Part shown: piece by piece, positions 9,089-17,569 of the stretch | Position numbering within the stretch: position 1 is the first letter of the stretch | How the letters are laid out: every line of letters begins with the position of its first letter | From: Verrucomicrobia bacterium ADurb.Bin006 | GTDB taxonomy: Bacteria > Verrucomicrobiota > Verrucomicrobiia > Limisphaerales > J093 | NCBI GenBank assembly: GCA_002071485.1 | Contig: MWFF01000171.1 | Location: 1 to 62,070, forward strand | Direction: 5' to 3' | Length of the DNA stretch: 62,070 nt | Program-made: the position numbers and the translations under genes | Notes under the pieces: generated by a model | The model's input: the letters and a program-made list of their open reading frames with translations, nothing else | Databases searched by the model: none | Told to the model about the DNA's origin: nothing

Positions 9089-9859
9089 ATGTTCAATGGG
9101 CGGCGCATGAACCAGGAGATTGCCGCCTTGCTGGACCTCTCGCATGAACTCGGGCGCGAAGAGCGCCAATTGGCCATCCTGAGCGAAGGCAACGCATCCG
9201 CCCGGCTCGATGGCGGGCAATTCGCCCTCAAGGCGAGGGGCGCTCGGATGGCGTCACTCGTCGAAAGTGACCTGACCGTGTGCCGGGGGGCGCCGATGAT
9301 CGAGTTGCTGGACCGCAAGACCCTGCCCGACGCCACGATCGAGAAGGCCCTGCTCGACGCGCGAGTCGATTTCGCCGCGCAGATGCCCGGCCTGGATTCG
9401 ATTTTTCATGCCTGGCTGTTGACCCTCGAGAATGTGCGTTTCGTCGGTCAGGCCCATCCGGTCGCAGTCAACCAGATTCTCGCCTCGCCTCGCGCCCGGG
9501 ACTTTGCCGAACATCGGATGTTCCCGGACGAGATTCTGTTCTGCGGTGCGATGTCGGTTTATGTGCCCTATGCGGATCCCGGTCTGCCCCTGGCCTGGCA
9601 AATCCGCGAGCGAACCCGCGACTTCATCCGCGAGCACGGGATGGCGCCGCGGTTAATCCTGCTGCAGAACCACGGGATCGTCGCCCTGGGCGCGTCCGCG
9701 CCGGAGGTGCTGGCCACCGTGATGATGGCCAACAAGGCGGCGCTGATTTTCAGCGGCGCGGCCGCGATGGGCGGACCGACGTTCCTGCTGCCCCAACATG
9801 TCGATCGAATCCTGGCGCGCCCCGACGAGGGGCATCGACAGCGCCTCGTGGATTTCTGA
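9089..9859 (+). CDS. class II aldolase/adducin-family protein
   Basis: The 256-aa product matches the fold of fuculose-phosphate and ribulose-phosphate class II aldolases. It has an EGNAS phosphate-binding loop near residue 35, a His in FHAWLLT, AHPVAVNQ and a late NHGIVALG block. In the family these His residues hold the catalytic zinc. GGGAGG at 9076-9081 sits seven bases before the ATG at 9089 and fixes the start; the frame is open further upstream without a ribosome site. The substrate is likely a sugar phosphate, but the specific one cannot be called. An inverted repeat follows 6 bases after the stop. Confidence 0.85.
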   Translation: MFNGRRMNQEIAALLDLSHELGREERQLAILSEGNASARLDGGQFALKARGARMASLVESDLTVCRGAPMIELLDRKTLPDATIEKALLDARVDFAAQMPGLDSIFHAWLLTLENVRFVGQAHPVAVNQILASPRARDFAEHRMFPDEILFCGAMSVYVPYADPGLPLAWQIRERTRDFIREHGMAPRLILLQNHGIVALGASAPEVLATVMMANKAALIFSGAAAMGGPTFLLPQHVDRILARPDEGHRQRLVDF

Positions 9860-9865
9860 AGGCGG

Positions 9866-9938
9866 CTAGCCTGCATTTCTCACCACTTTTTGCCACCGCG
9901 AAGCCGGAGTTCTCAAGAGAAGTCAGCATGCAGGCTAG
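9866..9938. repeat. REP-like palindromic element, copy 1
   Basis: CTAGCCTGCAT (9866-9876) and ATGCAGGCTAG (9928-9938) are perfect 11-base inverted arms bounding a 73-bp segment between the convergent aldolase and glucokinase genes. The left arm continues TTCTCACCA, matching the palindrome at the end of purD. The right arm overlaps the glucokinase stop codon. It could also act as a terminator for both genes. Confidence 0.6.
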
Positions 9939-11002
9939 GAATCCTGGCCGGCGCACAGGGCGGCGCCGATGAGGCCGACCTTGGGATTGAGCACGACGCG
10001 GACAGGGATCGCCTCCATGAGCGACCTCATGCGTCCTTTGTTGAGGAATGCTTCGAGAAATGTCCCGTCCTGGAGGAGCGGCAGAATCTTGGGCGCGACC
10101 CCGCCGGCGACGAAGAGACCTCCCTTGCAGAGGAGTTTCAGCGCGAGGTTGCCCGCCTCGGCGCCATAGGCGCTGACAAACATGCGCATGGCCTGCAGGC
10201 ACAACGCGTCACCGCCGCTCAACGCCGCCTCGGAGACCGCAGCCGACAAGTCCACCGTGCTCGTCTCTCCATCGGTCTCGAGCAGCGATTGTTCTCGAAC
10301 TCGAGCCATCGCAGGCGTTTCCTGTTCGGGGTGTTGTTTGCAGAGGAACTGGTAAATCAGGGCGATGCCGGGCCCTGACACAACCCGTTCGACGGAGATT
10401 TGCGGCACTCGAAGGTGCTCGCGCAGGTGATCCAGCAACTGCGCTTCGAGGGCCGAACGCGACGGAAAATCCGTGTGGCCTCCCTCGGACGGGAACGTGC
10501 GATACCGTCCCGAGGCGTCGGGAACCAGGAACCCCTCACCAAGGCCTGTGCCGGCGCCGATCACTGCGATGGGGGCGGAACGGTCGGGCGTGCCCTTCTG
10601 GAGGGTGAGCAGGGCCGAATCATCGAGTCCGGCAAGGCCATAGCCGATGGCGCTGAAATCGTTGAGGAGAGTGACGCGTCCGATGCGCAAGTCGCGCTGC
10701 AGCCGCTCGGCCGAGAGAGACCAACTCAGATTCGTCAACTGGGAGGCCTGGTTGACCACAGGCCCCGCGATGCCGAAACAGGCGTGCTCGACCTCGCCGC
10801 GGCCGTCCAATGCCGATTCCGATTCATCGAGGAACCTCTTCACCATGGGCGCCAGGTCGGGATAATCCCGACTGTGATACGTCTTTTCGGCGAGCGTGGC
10901 CAGCGACGGTCGGGAGTGGCCCGGGGCGGGCGCCTGGGCATGGACGAGTTGCAGAATCGTCTTTGTTCCTCCGATGTCGCCGGCCAATACAAGTTTGCTC
11001 AT
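9935..11002 (-). CDS. glk: glucokinase
   Basis: The 355-aa product belongs to the ROK-independent glucokinase family (GlcK/Glk, PF02685), phosphorylating glucose with ATP in the cytoplasm. Visible motifs are the phosphate-1 loop DIGGTKT near residue 9, LLNDFSAIGYGL with the catalytic Asp near 120, GAGTGLGE, EGGHTDFP, SGPG and GGVAPK near the C-terminus. AGGA precedes the ATG by about nine bases. The length is slightly above the usual ~320-340 aa. Directly upstream on the same strand is a collapsed phosphoglucose isomerase remnant, so glk may once have followed pgi in one unit. Confidence 0.93.
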   Translation of the reverse strand: MSKLVLAGDIGGTKTILQLVHAQAPAPGHSRPSLATLAEKTYHSRDYPDLAPMVKRFLDESESALDGRGEVEHACFGIAGPVVNQASQLTNLSWSLSAERLQRDLRIGRVTLLNDFSAIGYGLAGLDDSALLTLQKGTPDRSAPIAVIGAGTGLGEGFLVPDASGRYRTFPSEGGHTDFPSRSALEAQLLDHLREHLRVPQISVERVVSGPGIALIYQFLCKQHPEQETPAMARVREQSLLETDGETSTVDLSAAVSEAALSGGDALCLQAMRMFVSAYGAEAGNLALKLLCKGGLFVAGGVAPKILPLLQDGTFLEAFLNKGRMRSLMEAIPVRVVLNPKVGLIGAALCAGQDS

Positions 11003-11093
11003 AGCACAAAATCCTGTTCCCGCTCAAGCTGCGCGCCGAGCGTACTCCCTTTCGCCTCTGCGCGGCAAGAGAAAGGGTGGCACGCGATGCCGG

Positions 11094-11585
11094 CTATTCC
11101 GCGGCCAAGCGGGCCGTGGCGGGCAACCGCCCACCGACGCGCCGCACTCCGCGCCCAGGGTTGGCCGCCAGATGCTCGCAGACCTTGAAGACGGTCTCCG
11201 GGGCGGCCGGTCGGCGAACTTGAGGTCTGAGGGCGACGGCAATGCCTGGGCAATCTCGACGGCCGTCTAGGGCGCGGGCTTGCAATCCGGCGCGCCGGCC
11301 AGATAGGCCACGACTCTCTGTTGGAGTTCGAGGACCTTGTCGGCTGCGATCTTGCCGGCCTGGACGCCGAGCTGATGGTAGGCGTTGATGTGGATCAAGT
11401 GCGCATAGCAGGCCGTCGATGTCAAAGCCCTGAAGCGCGGCCGGAAGCAGGCCCACGGCAGAGGTCTCGCTTGTCCGTCATCGAGGCGTGATAGCCGGGC
11501 GGGAAATCCACCCGACTGAGGTCAACCGCAAGATCGATCTACGGGAAAAATGGTAGTTGTCCGGGAATCGTCGCCACGCGTTCAT
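11094..11585 (-). pseudogene. pgi: collapsed glucose-6-phosphate isomerase (pgi) remnant
   Basis: Reading the minus strand in shifting frames gives a Pgi-like start (MNAWRRFPDN, then [18 protein letters not shown]). It jumps directly to the conserved C-terminal region ([18 protein letters not shown], then [20 protein letters not shown]). The last part, in a further frame, is ETVFKVCEHLAANPGRGV, which fits the C-terminal extension of long Pgi forms. About 400 central codons are missing and at least three frame changes are needed, so no functional enzyme can be made. The remnant is ~490 bp against ~1.6 kb for an intact gene. An intact pgi may exist elsewhere. Confidence 0.75.
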
Positions 11586-11781
11586 AGTGTCGTATGTTCT
11601 GCAGCCGGCCGGCAGCATAAGGGACCGGGCCGCGGCTTGGGAACGGAGAAATGCACCTCTCGCCCGCAGCGGCCCGCATTGTGGAGTCATCCGCTTCGCG
11701 GCGGTCACAACGCCGTGAAACATGCAGGCGAGTGCGGAATTGCTTTCGTAGCGGGCTGTTTGCTGTTTCACTTGGGTCCGC

Positions 11782-13128
11782 ATGAAGCTGCTTGTGCTTG
11801 GCTCCGGCGGGCGGGAGCACGCCCTGGTTTGGAAACTTGCTCAGTCCGCGCGTGCGCGCCAGATCTGGTGCGCCCCCGGCAATGCGGGCATCGCCGCTGA
11901 ACGCCTGGCCGCCAACGACGCCCCGGTCGAGTGCGTCCCGATCGGGGCGGAGGACCTCGAGCCGTTGCTTGCGTTTGCCCGGCAGCACAGGCCCGACCTG
12001 ACGGTGGTCGGCCCTGACAACCCGCTGGCGGCGGGAATCGTTGACCTCTTCGAGCAAAACGGTCTTCGCATTTTCGGGCCGAACCGTTCCGCCGCACGGT
12101 TCGAGTCCTCAAAGGTCTTTGCTCAGGAGTTCATGGAACGTCACGGCATTCCCACCGCCCGTGCGGGGACGTTCACCGAGTTCGCGGCCGCCTCTCGATT
12201 CGCGTCCGGTCTCGGGGGACGCTGCGCTGTCAAGGCGGACGGGTTGGCCCTTGGCAAAGGCGTATTGATTTGCCGCAACATGGAGCAAGCCGATCAGGCG
12301 ATCGAGCAAATCCTCGTGCAGAAGGCGTTCGGCCCGGCCGGGGCCCGCATCGTGATCCAGGAGTTGCTCGAAGGAACGGAGGTCTCGCTCCATGCCCTGT
12401 GCGACGGAAAGACGGCCAGGCTCTTTCCGACCTCCCAGGACCACAAGCGGGCGCTCGACGGCGACCAGGGCCCGAACACCGGCGGCATGGGCACATGCTC
12501 GCCCGTCCCTTTTCTGAGCGAGGCCGACCTGGCCTCGATTCGCCGGAGCATTCTCGAGCCGTGGCTGCGCGGCTGCGCCGCGGACGGGATCGATTATCGG
12601 GGAATCCTGTATCCGGGGCTGATGCTGACTCGGGACGGTCCCAAGGTGCTCGAATTCAACGCGCGGTTTGGCGATCCGGAAACCCAGGTCTATCTCATGC
12701 GCCTCGAGAGTGATCTGGCCGACTTGCTGGACGCCTGTGTTTCCGGCGCGCTCGATCGGATCGACATCACATGGCGCCCCGAATCAGCGGTCTGCGTCGT
12801 GATGGCGTCAGGAGGTTACCCGGGCAGCTACCCCAAGCACAAGCCGATTCAGGGGCTCGACTCGGCCGGGCGCCTTCCGAACACCAAGGTCTTTCACGCC
12901 GGCACCGCGCACGAAGCGGGCCGGGTGGTCACGAACGGCGGGCGGGTGCTGGGGATCACGGCTTTGGGGGCCGATCTCGAGAAGGCCCGCGCGGCCGCCT
13001 ACGCCGCCGTCCGGGAAATCCGCTTCGACGGCGCCCAATTTCGCCGCGACATCGGCATGAAGGCCTTAGCCCGCGTTTCTCACCAACTGTTGATGTCATC
13101 TGACCGGTCACCGTCACATTTCACCTGA
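11782..13128 (+). CDS. purD: phosphoribosylamine-glycine ligase (GAR synthetase)
   Basis: The 448-aa product catalyses the second step of purine biosynthesis: phosphoribosylamine plus glycine plus ATP gives GAR. It is a canonical ATP-grasp enzyme. LGSGGREHAL at residue 6 and GPDNPLAAGI define the N domain; KADGLALGKGV, EGTEVSLHAL, DHKRALDGDQGPNTGGMG and EFNARFGDPETQ define the ATP-grasp and metal sites; TNGGRVLGITALG marks the C domain. The normal end of the family is near IGMKAL. Here about 20 more residues (ARVSHQLL...SHFT) are read from a REP-like palindrome before a stop is reached. A diverged piece of the same gene recurs at 17.5 kb. Confidence 0.95.
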   Translation: MKLLVLGSGGREHALVWKLAQSARARQIWCAPGNAGIAAERLAANDAPVECVPIGAEDLEPLLAFARQHRPDLTVVGPDNPLAAGIVDLFEQNGLRIFGPNRSAARFESSKVFAQEFMERHGIPTARAGTFTEFAAASRFASGLGGRCAVKADGLALGKGVLICRNMEQADQAIEQILVQKAFGPAGARIVIQELLEGTEVSLHALCDGKTARLFPTSQDHKRALDGDQGPNTGGMGTCSPVPFLSEADLASIRRSILEPWLRGCAADGIDYRGILYPGLMLTRDGPKVLEFNARFGDPETQVYLMRLESDLADLLDACVSGALDRIDITWRPESAVCVVMASGGYPGSYPKHKPIQGLDSAGRLPNTKVFHAGTAHEAGRVVTNGGRVLGITALGADLEKARAAAYAAVREIRFDGAQFRRDIGMKALARVSHQLLMSSDRSPSHFT

Positions 13129-13143
13129 AATGCGGGTTAGCCC
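13063..13143. repeat. REP-like palindromic element, copy 2, overlapping the 3' end of purD
   Basis: The arms ggccttagcccgcgtttc and tgaaatgcgggttagccc are imperfect inverted repeats about 80 bp across. The left arm (TTAGCCCGCGTTTCTCACCA) is nearly the same as copy 1 at 9866 (CTAGCCTGCATTTCTCACCA). A further partial word, tagcccgcatatttc, occurs at about 13183. The element supplies the last codons and the stop of purD. Between 13144 and 13489 I see no supported gene. Confidence 0.6.
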
Positions 13144-13489
13144 AACGGATATTTCACATGCTTCGCGAGGAACCGTAGCCGTATAGCCCGCATATTTCCC
13201 AGGGTCGGTGCAAGAATTACTTCCGGTTTTGCCGCCCCGCCCCGGAGGACTGGGGGGCTTCGGCTCGCAGGTCCCACGATCGCGCATATGCGTCAACCAA
13301 AGCAGAGGTCGGAGTCGGACGGTCAGACCCGCCTCTGGCGATTGGCCAAGCGCCTGATCCCGTGATTCCAGGCCGCGATAGCCGTAGTCCTCAATGATGC
13401 GGACAGCCTCGTGGGCGGAGCCGCAGTCCTCGCGCAACAAGCCTGTGTCGGGCTCGCGTTGAAGCGCCGTCTCAGTTATGCTGTGAGCC

Positions 13490-15817
13490 ATGCAGAGTGT
13501 TTCTGACATCCACAAGGTCGCGTTCGTGGGGAACTACTTGCCCCGCAAATGCGGCATCGCCACGTTTACGACGGATCTGTGCAACGCGGTGGACCGGTTG
13601 GGACCGCGCTTTGAGTGCGCCGTCGTGTCCGTCAACGATCTGGCCGAGGGTTATTCCTATCCGCCGGAAGTGCGGTTCGAGATGCAGGAGCAGCACCTGC
13701 CCTCCTACCAGCAGGCGGCGGATTTCTTGAATCTGACCAACGCCGACGTGGTATGCGTGCAACATGAGTTCGGCATCTTCGGTGGGCCGGCGGGTAGTCA
13801 CTTGCTGTCGCTCCTGCGCGGGCTGCGAGCGCCCGTGGTGACCACCTTGCACACGGTGCTGAAGGACCCGAACGAGGACCAGCGGCGGGTCATGCGGGAC
13901 CTGGTGCGGTTGTCCACTCGACTGGTGGTCATGTCCGCCAAGGGCGAGGTCTTTCTGCGCGAAATCTACGCGGCCCCGGCGAGCAAGATTGACCTGATCC
14001 CGCACGGCATTCCCGACATGCCGTTTGTGGATCCCAACTACTTCAAGGACGAGTTCGGTGTTGCCGGGAAGAAGGTGCTCCTGACCTTCGGCCTGCTCTC
14101 GCCCAACAAGGGCATCGAGTATGCCCTGCAAGCCCTGCCCGACATCGTGCGCGAATTCCCGGAAGTCGTGTATGTCATCCTGGGCCAGACGCATCCCAAC
14201 CTGCTGCGGGAACAGGGGGATGCCTATCGGTTGAGCCTGGAGCGGTTGGCCAAGGACCTGGCGATGGAAAAACACGTGGTGTTCTTCAACCGCTTTGTCG
14301 AGTTGGAGGAACTCAAGGTGTTCATTGGCGCGGCCGACCTCTATCTCACCCCTTACCTGAACGAGGCGCAAATCACTTCCGGTACCCTGGCCTACGCGTT
14401 CGGTGCGGGCAAGGCCGTGGTGTCCACGCCTTACTGGCACGCCACCGAACTGCTGGCTGAGGAGCGCGGCGCGCTCGTGCCGTTCCGAGACCCGGGCGCC
14501 ATTGCCCGCGCGGTGCTGCAGTTGTTGCGCGATGAACCGCGCCGGCACGCGATGCGGAAGCACGCCTACAGACTGAGCCGGGAAATGGTCTGGAGCAGCG
14601 TGGCCGGGCAGTATTTGAAGTCGTTCGAGCAGGCTCGGCTGGATCACAACTTTCTGGGCCGGAAGTCTTCGCCCATTCGCACCCTGGATCAGCAACCCGG
14701 CTTGTTGCCGGATCTCAAGCTGGGTCACCTGATTCGCCTGACCGATGCGACGGGTCTGTTCCAGCACGCCATCTTCACGGTGCCCAATTTCACCGAGGGC
14801 TATTGCACGGACGACAACGCCCGGGCGCTGGAGTTGCTGCTCGAGTTGCGGCGTCTGGGCCAAGGTTCGCCTCAACAGGTGTCCCTGATCACGACCTACG
14901 CGGCGTTCCTGCATCACGCCTTCGACCGCGCGTGCGGCCGGTTCCGCAATTTCATGGGGTTCGACCGGCGCTGGATCGAGGACGCCGGCTCAGAGGATTG
15001 CCACGGACGTTGCCTGAAGGCGTTAGCCCAGGCGGTGGAACAGACCAGCCTGCCCGGCATCCAGATGCTCGGCGGGCAACTCCTCGAGCTGGCCTGGCCC
15101 GCGGTGGAGACCTTTCAGTCCCCACGCGCTTGGGCCTTGACCCTTCTGGGCGTGGACCACTACCTGCGCCAATTGCCGGGTGACCGGCCCGTCAGCCTGC
15201 TGCGTGAACAACTGGTCCAGCGGCTGATGCAGCGGTTCGCCGACTGCGCTTCCGAGGAGTGGCCCTGGTTCGAGGACATCGTGTCCTACGTCAACGCCAA
15301 ACTGCCGCACGCCCTGCTGGTCAGCGGCGCGGCCATGAACTGCGCCCCGGCGGTTGACTTGGGTCTCAAGACTCTCCGCTGGCTGGCCCACCTGCAGACT
15401 TCCGAGAAAGGCTTCTTCCGGCCCGTCGGGTCCAACGGCTTCTTCCCGCGCGGCGGCGCCCGCGCGGCGTTCGACCAACAACCGATCGAAGCCCAGGCGA
15501 TGATTTCGGCCTGCATCGCCGCCCATCGCGTCACGGGGGAGGAGAGTTGGTTGAAAGTGGCGCGGCGCGCTTTCGAGTGGTTCTTGGGCCGCAACGAGCT
15601 GGGGCTGGCGGTTTATGACACCTCGACGGGCGGCTGCCGCGACGGCCTGCACCTGGACCGGGTCAGCCAGAACCAGGGAGCAGAGTCCACGCTGGCTTTC
15701 CTGTTGGCGCTGGTCGAGATGCAAGCCGTGCAGGCTGAGCTGAGCACTTTCAAAACCGCCGAAGAACTGCAAGCTGTTCCCGGCGCCGTCCCATCCGTGC
15801 CTTCCGCGAAACCATGA
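13490..15817 (+). CDS. GT4-family glycosyltransferase fused to a C-terminal alpha/alpha-barrel-like domain
   Basis: The 775-aa product has two parts. Residues 1 to about 400 are a GT-B glycosyltransferase of family 4: GNYLPRKCGIATF near the start, VQHEFGIFGG, IPHGIPD, LLTFGLLSPNKGIEYAL, and SGTLAYAFGAGKAVVSTPYWHATEL, which holds the nucleotide-sugar-binding Glu. Residues of about 420-750 are helical with TDDNARALEL, NFMGFDRRW, EDCHGRCL and QPIEAQAM, resembling the six-hairpin fold of glycoside-processing enzymes. The stop overlaps the next start by ATGA, so it is translationally coupled to a GH130 protein. Together they probably make or trim a mannose-type polysaccharide; the linkage is inference. 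The ribosome site is weak. Confidence 0.85.
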   Translation: MQSVSDIHKVAFVGNYLPRKCGIATFTTDLCNAVDRLGPRFECAVVSVNDLAEGYSYPPEVRFEMQEQHLPSYQQAADFLNLTNADVVCVQHEFGIFGGPAGSHLLSLLRGLRAPVVTTLHTVLKDPNEDQRRVMRDLVRLSTRLVVMSAKGEVFLREIYAAPASKIDLIPHGIPDMPFVDPNYFKDEFGVAGKKVLLTFGLLSPNKGIEYALQALPDIVREFPEVVYVILGQTHPNLLREQGDAYRLSLERLAKDLAMEKHVVFFNRFVELEELKVFIGAADLYLTPYLNEAQITSGTLAYAFGAGKAVVSTPYWHATELLAEERGALVPFRDPGAIARAVLQLLRDEPRRHAMRKHAYRLSREMVWSSVAGQYLKSFEQARLDHNFLGRKSSPIRTLDQQPGLLPDLKLGHLIRLTDATGLFQHAIFTVPNFTEGYCTDDNARALELLLELRRLGQGSPQQVSLITTYAAFLHHAFDRACGRFRNFMGFDRRWIEDAGSEDCHGRCLKALAQAVEQTSLPGIQMLGGQLLELAWPAVETFQSPRAWALTLLGVDHYLRQLPGDRPVSLLREQLVQRLMQRFADCASEEWPWFEDIVSYVNAKLPHALLVSGAAMNCAPAVDLGLKTLRWLAHLQTSEKGFFRPVGSNGFFPRGGARAAFDQQPIEAQAMISACIAAHRVTGEESWLKVARRAFEWFLGRNELGLAVYDTSTGGCRDGLHLDRVSQNQGAESTLAFLLALVEMQAVQAELSTFKTAEELQAVPGAVPSVPSAKP

Positions 15818-17268
15818 AAACCATCACCCTGAACCGCGTCGGGCCGGCGTTGAAGCCCGATCCCTCGCGCGTGCTGATCCGACCGTTCCAGCCGGGGGAC
15901 GAAGCCGGCTCCCGTCGGCTGGTAGCGCGCGTGCTGGCCCTGTCTGAGCCGACCGTCACGCAACTGCTGAGCGAAGTGCTCGGCGAATTTGGCGACCGCC
16001 ACGCGGAGTTGGAGGAGTTCCTGCACCGGCGGTTCGGCGAAGTGAGCCACTTTCTGCCGCCGGAGGCCGCGCCATCGTCCGACCGCCAGTTGCTCCTGGC
16101 GTCCTATTTCACGCACGAGTATTCGCTCGAAGCCGCCGCGTTGTTCAATCCGTCCATCGTCCCGCACCCGGATCAGACCAATCTGCCGACTGGGGCGTTG
16201 CGATTCATCCTCAGTCTGCGGGCCACCGGTGAAGGCCACATCTCCTCTATCACGTTTCGCACCGGCACCATCAGCGCGCAGCGCCGCATCAAGCTGCTGC
16301 CGCCCGTGCCGTTTGTGACCGAGCCGGCGCGCGTCTGGAACTCGACTTACGAACAAGCGTTGTTCCGCCGCAAACTCGCCGAGGCGGACGTGGGCTGCGA
16401 TTTCTGCTGGCGCGTGTTGGACCGGCTGCCGGGGCATTTCACCATGGCTGAATTGCAGCGAATGTTGGAGACGTCCCAACCCTCGAGCGACTCCACCGAC
16501 CCGGCGGTGGACCGCGCCATCCGGGGGATGATCCTGCTGGCCGAATCCAACTACGAAGTGGCGTTCTCGGCCAGCCCGCGCATTTCTCAACGCGCCATCT
16601 TTCCGCACCTGCCCAGCCAGCGCAACGGCATCGAAGACGCCCGCTTTGTCCGCTTCCAGGACGACGACGGCTCGACGACCTTCTACGCGACCTACACCGC
16701 CTACGACGGCCGCATCACCCTGCCGCAACTGCTGGAGACCCCCGACTTCGAGCGATTCCGTTTCATCACCCTCAACGGCCCGGCCGTGCGGAACAAGGGC
16801 ATGGCTCTATTTCCCCGGCGCATCAACGGTCTCTACGCCATGCTCTCACGCCCGGATGACGAGAACCTCTTCCTGATGTATTCGGAACACCCCCATTTCT
16901 GGTACGAGGCGAAACTCCTGGCGTCGCCGCAGGAACCGTGGGAACTGCTCAAGCTCGGCAACTGCGGCTCGCCGATCGAGACTGAGGCCGGCTGGCTGGT
17001 GCTCAGTCACGGCATCGGGCCCATGCGCAAGTATTGTCTGGGCGCGTTCCTGCTTGATTTGAAGGACCCGAGCAAGGTGATTGGCCGGTTGCGCTCACCG
17101 TTGTTGTCCCCGAACGAACTCGAACGCGAGGGCTACGTGCCCAACGTAGTCTATACGTGCGGCGGGCTGGTGCATGGCGACACGCTCATTCTGCCCTATG
17201 CCATGAGCGACTGGGCTACTAGCTTCGCCACCGTGCCGGTGACCGACCTGTTGACCGCCATGGAATGA
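15814..17268 (+). CDS. GH130-family glycoside phosphorylase (beta-mannoside type)
   Basis: The 484-aa product carries GH130 hallmarks: FNPSIVPHPDQ near residue 112, NGIEDARFVRF with the conserved Asp, FYATYTAYDG, VRNKGMALFPRRINGLYAML, SPIETEAGWLVLSHGIGP and YTCGGLVHGDTLILPY. The family usually cleaves beta-1,4- or beta-1,2-mannosidic bonds with phosphate. The ~90 N-terminal residues before the five-bladed propeller are an extension found in the longer GH130 group. Its start overlaps the stop of the fused glycosyltransferase by four bases, which strongly suggests the two act on one glycan. No signal peptide is present, so the reaction is cytoplasmic. Exact substrate is unknown. Confidence 0.88.
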   Translation: MKTITLNRVGPALKPDPSRVLIRPFQPGDEAGSRRLVARVLALSEPTVTQLLSEVLGEFGDRHAELEEFLHRRFGEVSHFLPPEAAPSSDRQLLLASYFTHEYSLEAAALFNPSIVPHPDQTNLPTGALRFILSLRATGEGHISSITFRTGTISAQRRIKLLPPVPFVTEPARVWNSTYEQALFRRKLAEADVGCDFCWRVLDRLPGHFTMAELQRMLETSQPSSDSTDPAVDRAIRGMILLAESNYEVAFSASPRISQRAIFPHLPSQRNGIEDARFVRFQDDDGSTTFYATYTAYDGRITLPQLLETPDFERFRFITLNGPAVRNKGMALFPRRINGLYAMLSRPDDENLFLMYSEHPHFWYEAKLLASPQEPWELLKLGNCGSPIETEAGWLVLSHGIGPMRKYCLGAFLLDLKDPSKVIGRLRSPLLSPNELEREGYVPNVVYTCGGLVHGDTLILPYAMSDWATSFATVPVTDLLTAME

Positions 17269-17326
17269 AACCGCGGGCAGCAGTCTACCCTTGGTATATG
17301 AGGCTCTGGACTGCAACTGTTCAGGG

Positions 17327-17467
17327 GTCAAGAAGTTGGAACTGGCGGCACGTTCATGGCGGGAATCGATACTGACGATGAGTGAGATTGCCCGACGGTT
17401 GTGCCTGGGCAGTTGGAAGAGTGCCGCCACCCGCCTCCACAGCCTGAAACAGAAACGAGACCAACAG
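17327..17467 (+). pseudogene. C-terminal remnant of a REP-associated (Y1/RAYT) transposase
   Basis: The translated stretch KKLELAARSWRESILTMSEI followed by ARRLCLGSWKSAATRLHSLK matches the helix-turn-helix tail of REP-associated tyrosine transposases, in which LAxRLRxETTxTxxxIAxRLxxGSWK is typical. The catalytic HUH domain is absent and only about 47 codons remain. It lies just after the GH130 gene and before a purD fragment, and REP-like palindromes are present at 9.9 and 13.1 kb. Confidence 0.65.
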
Positions 17468-17501
17468 GGCGCACCGTCATCGTCCTGGTTCGACCCCTCT
17501 T

Positions 17502-17569
17502 GCGGGTGGGGACGAACGGCGGGCGGGTGTGGGTCACGGCGTTGGGGGCCGATCTAGAGAAGGCCCGCA
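17502..17569 (+). pseudogene. duplicated 3' fragment of purD
   Basis: The ~68 bases match purD at about 12922-12992 (gacgaacggcgggcgggtg... then gttgggggccgatct-gagaaggcccgc) apart from a few substitutions and one missing codon. It reads TNGGRVWVTALGADLEKAR against TNGGRVLGITALGADLEKAR in the gene. It abuts the broken 3' end of an esterase gene on the opposite strand. Confidence 0.75.

Noticed and set aside
13114..13515. 133-codon minus-strand frame between purD and the glycosyltransferase
   Set aside because: No motif or ribosome site, and it overlaps the REP-like region and both flanking genes. I could not support it.
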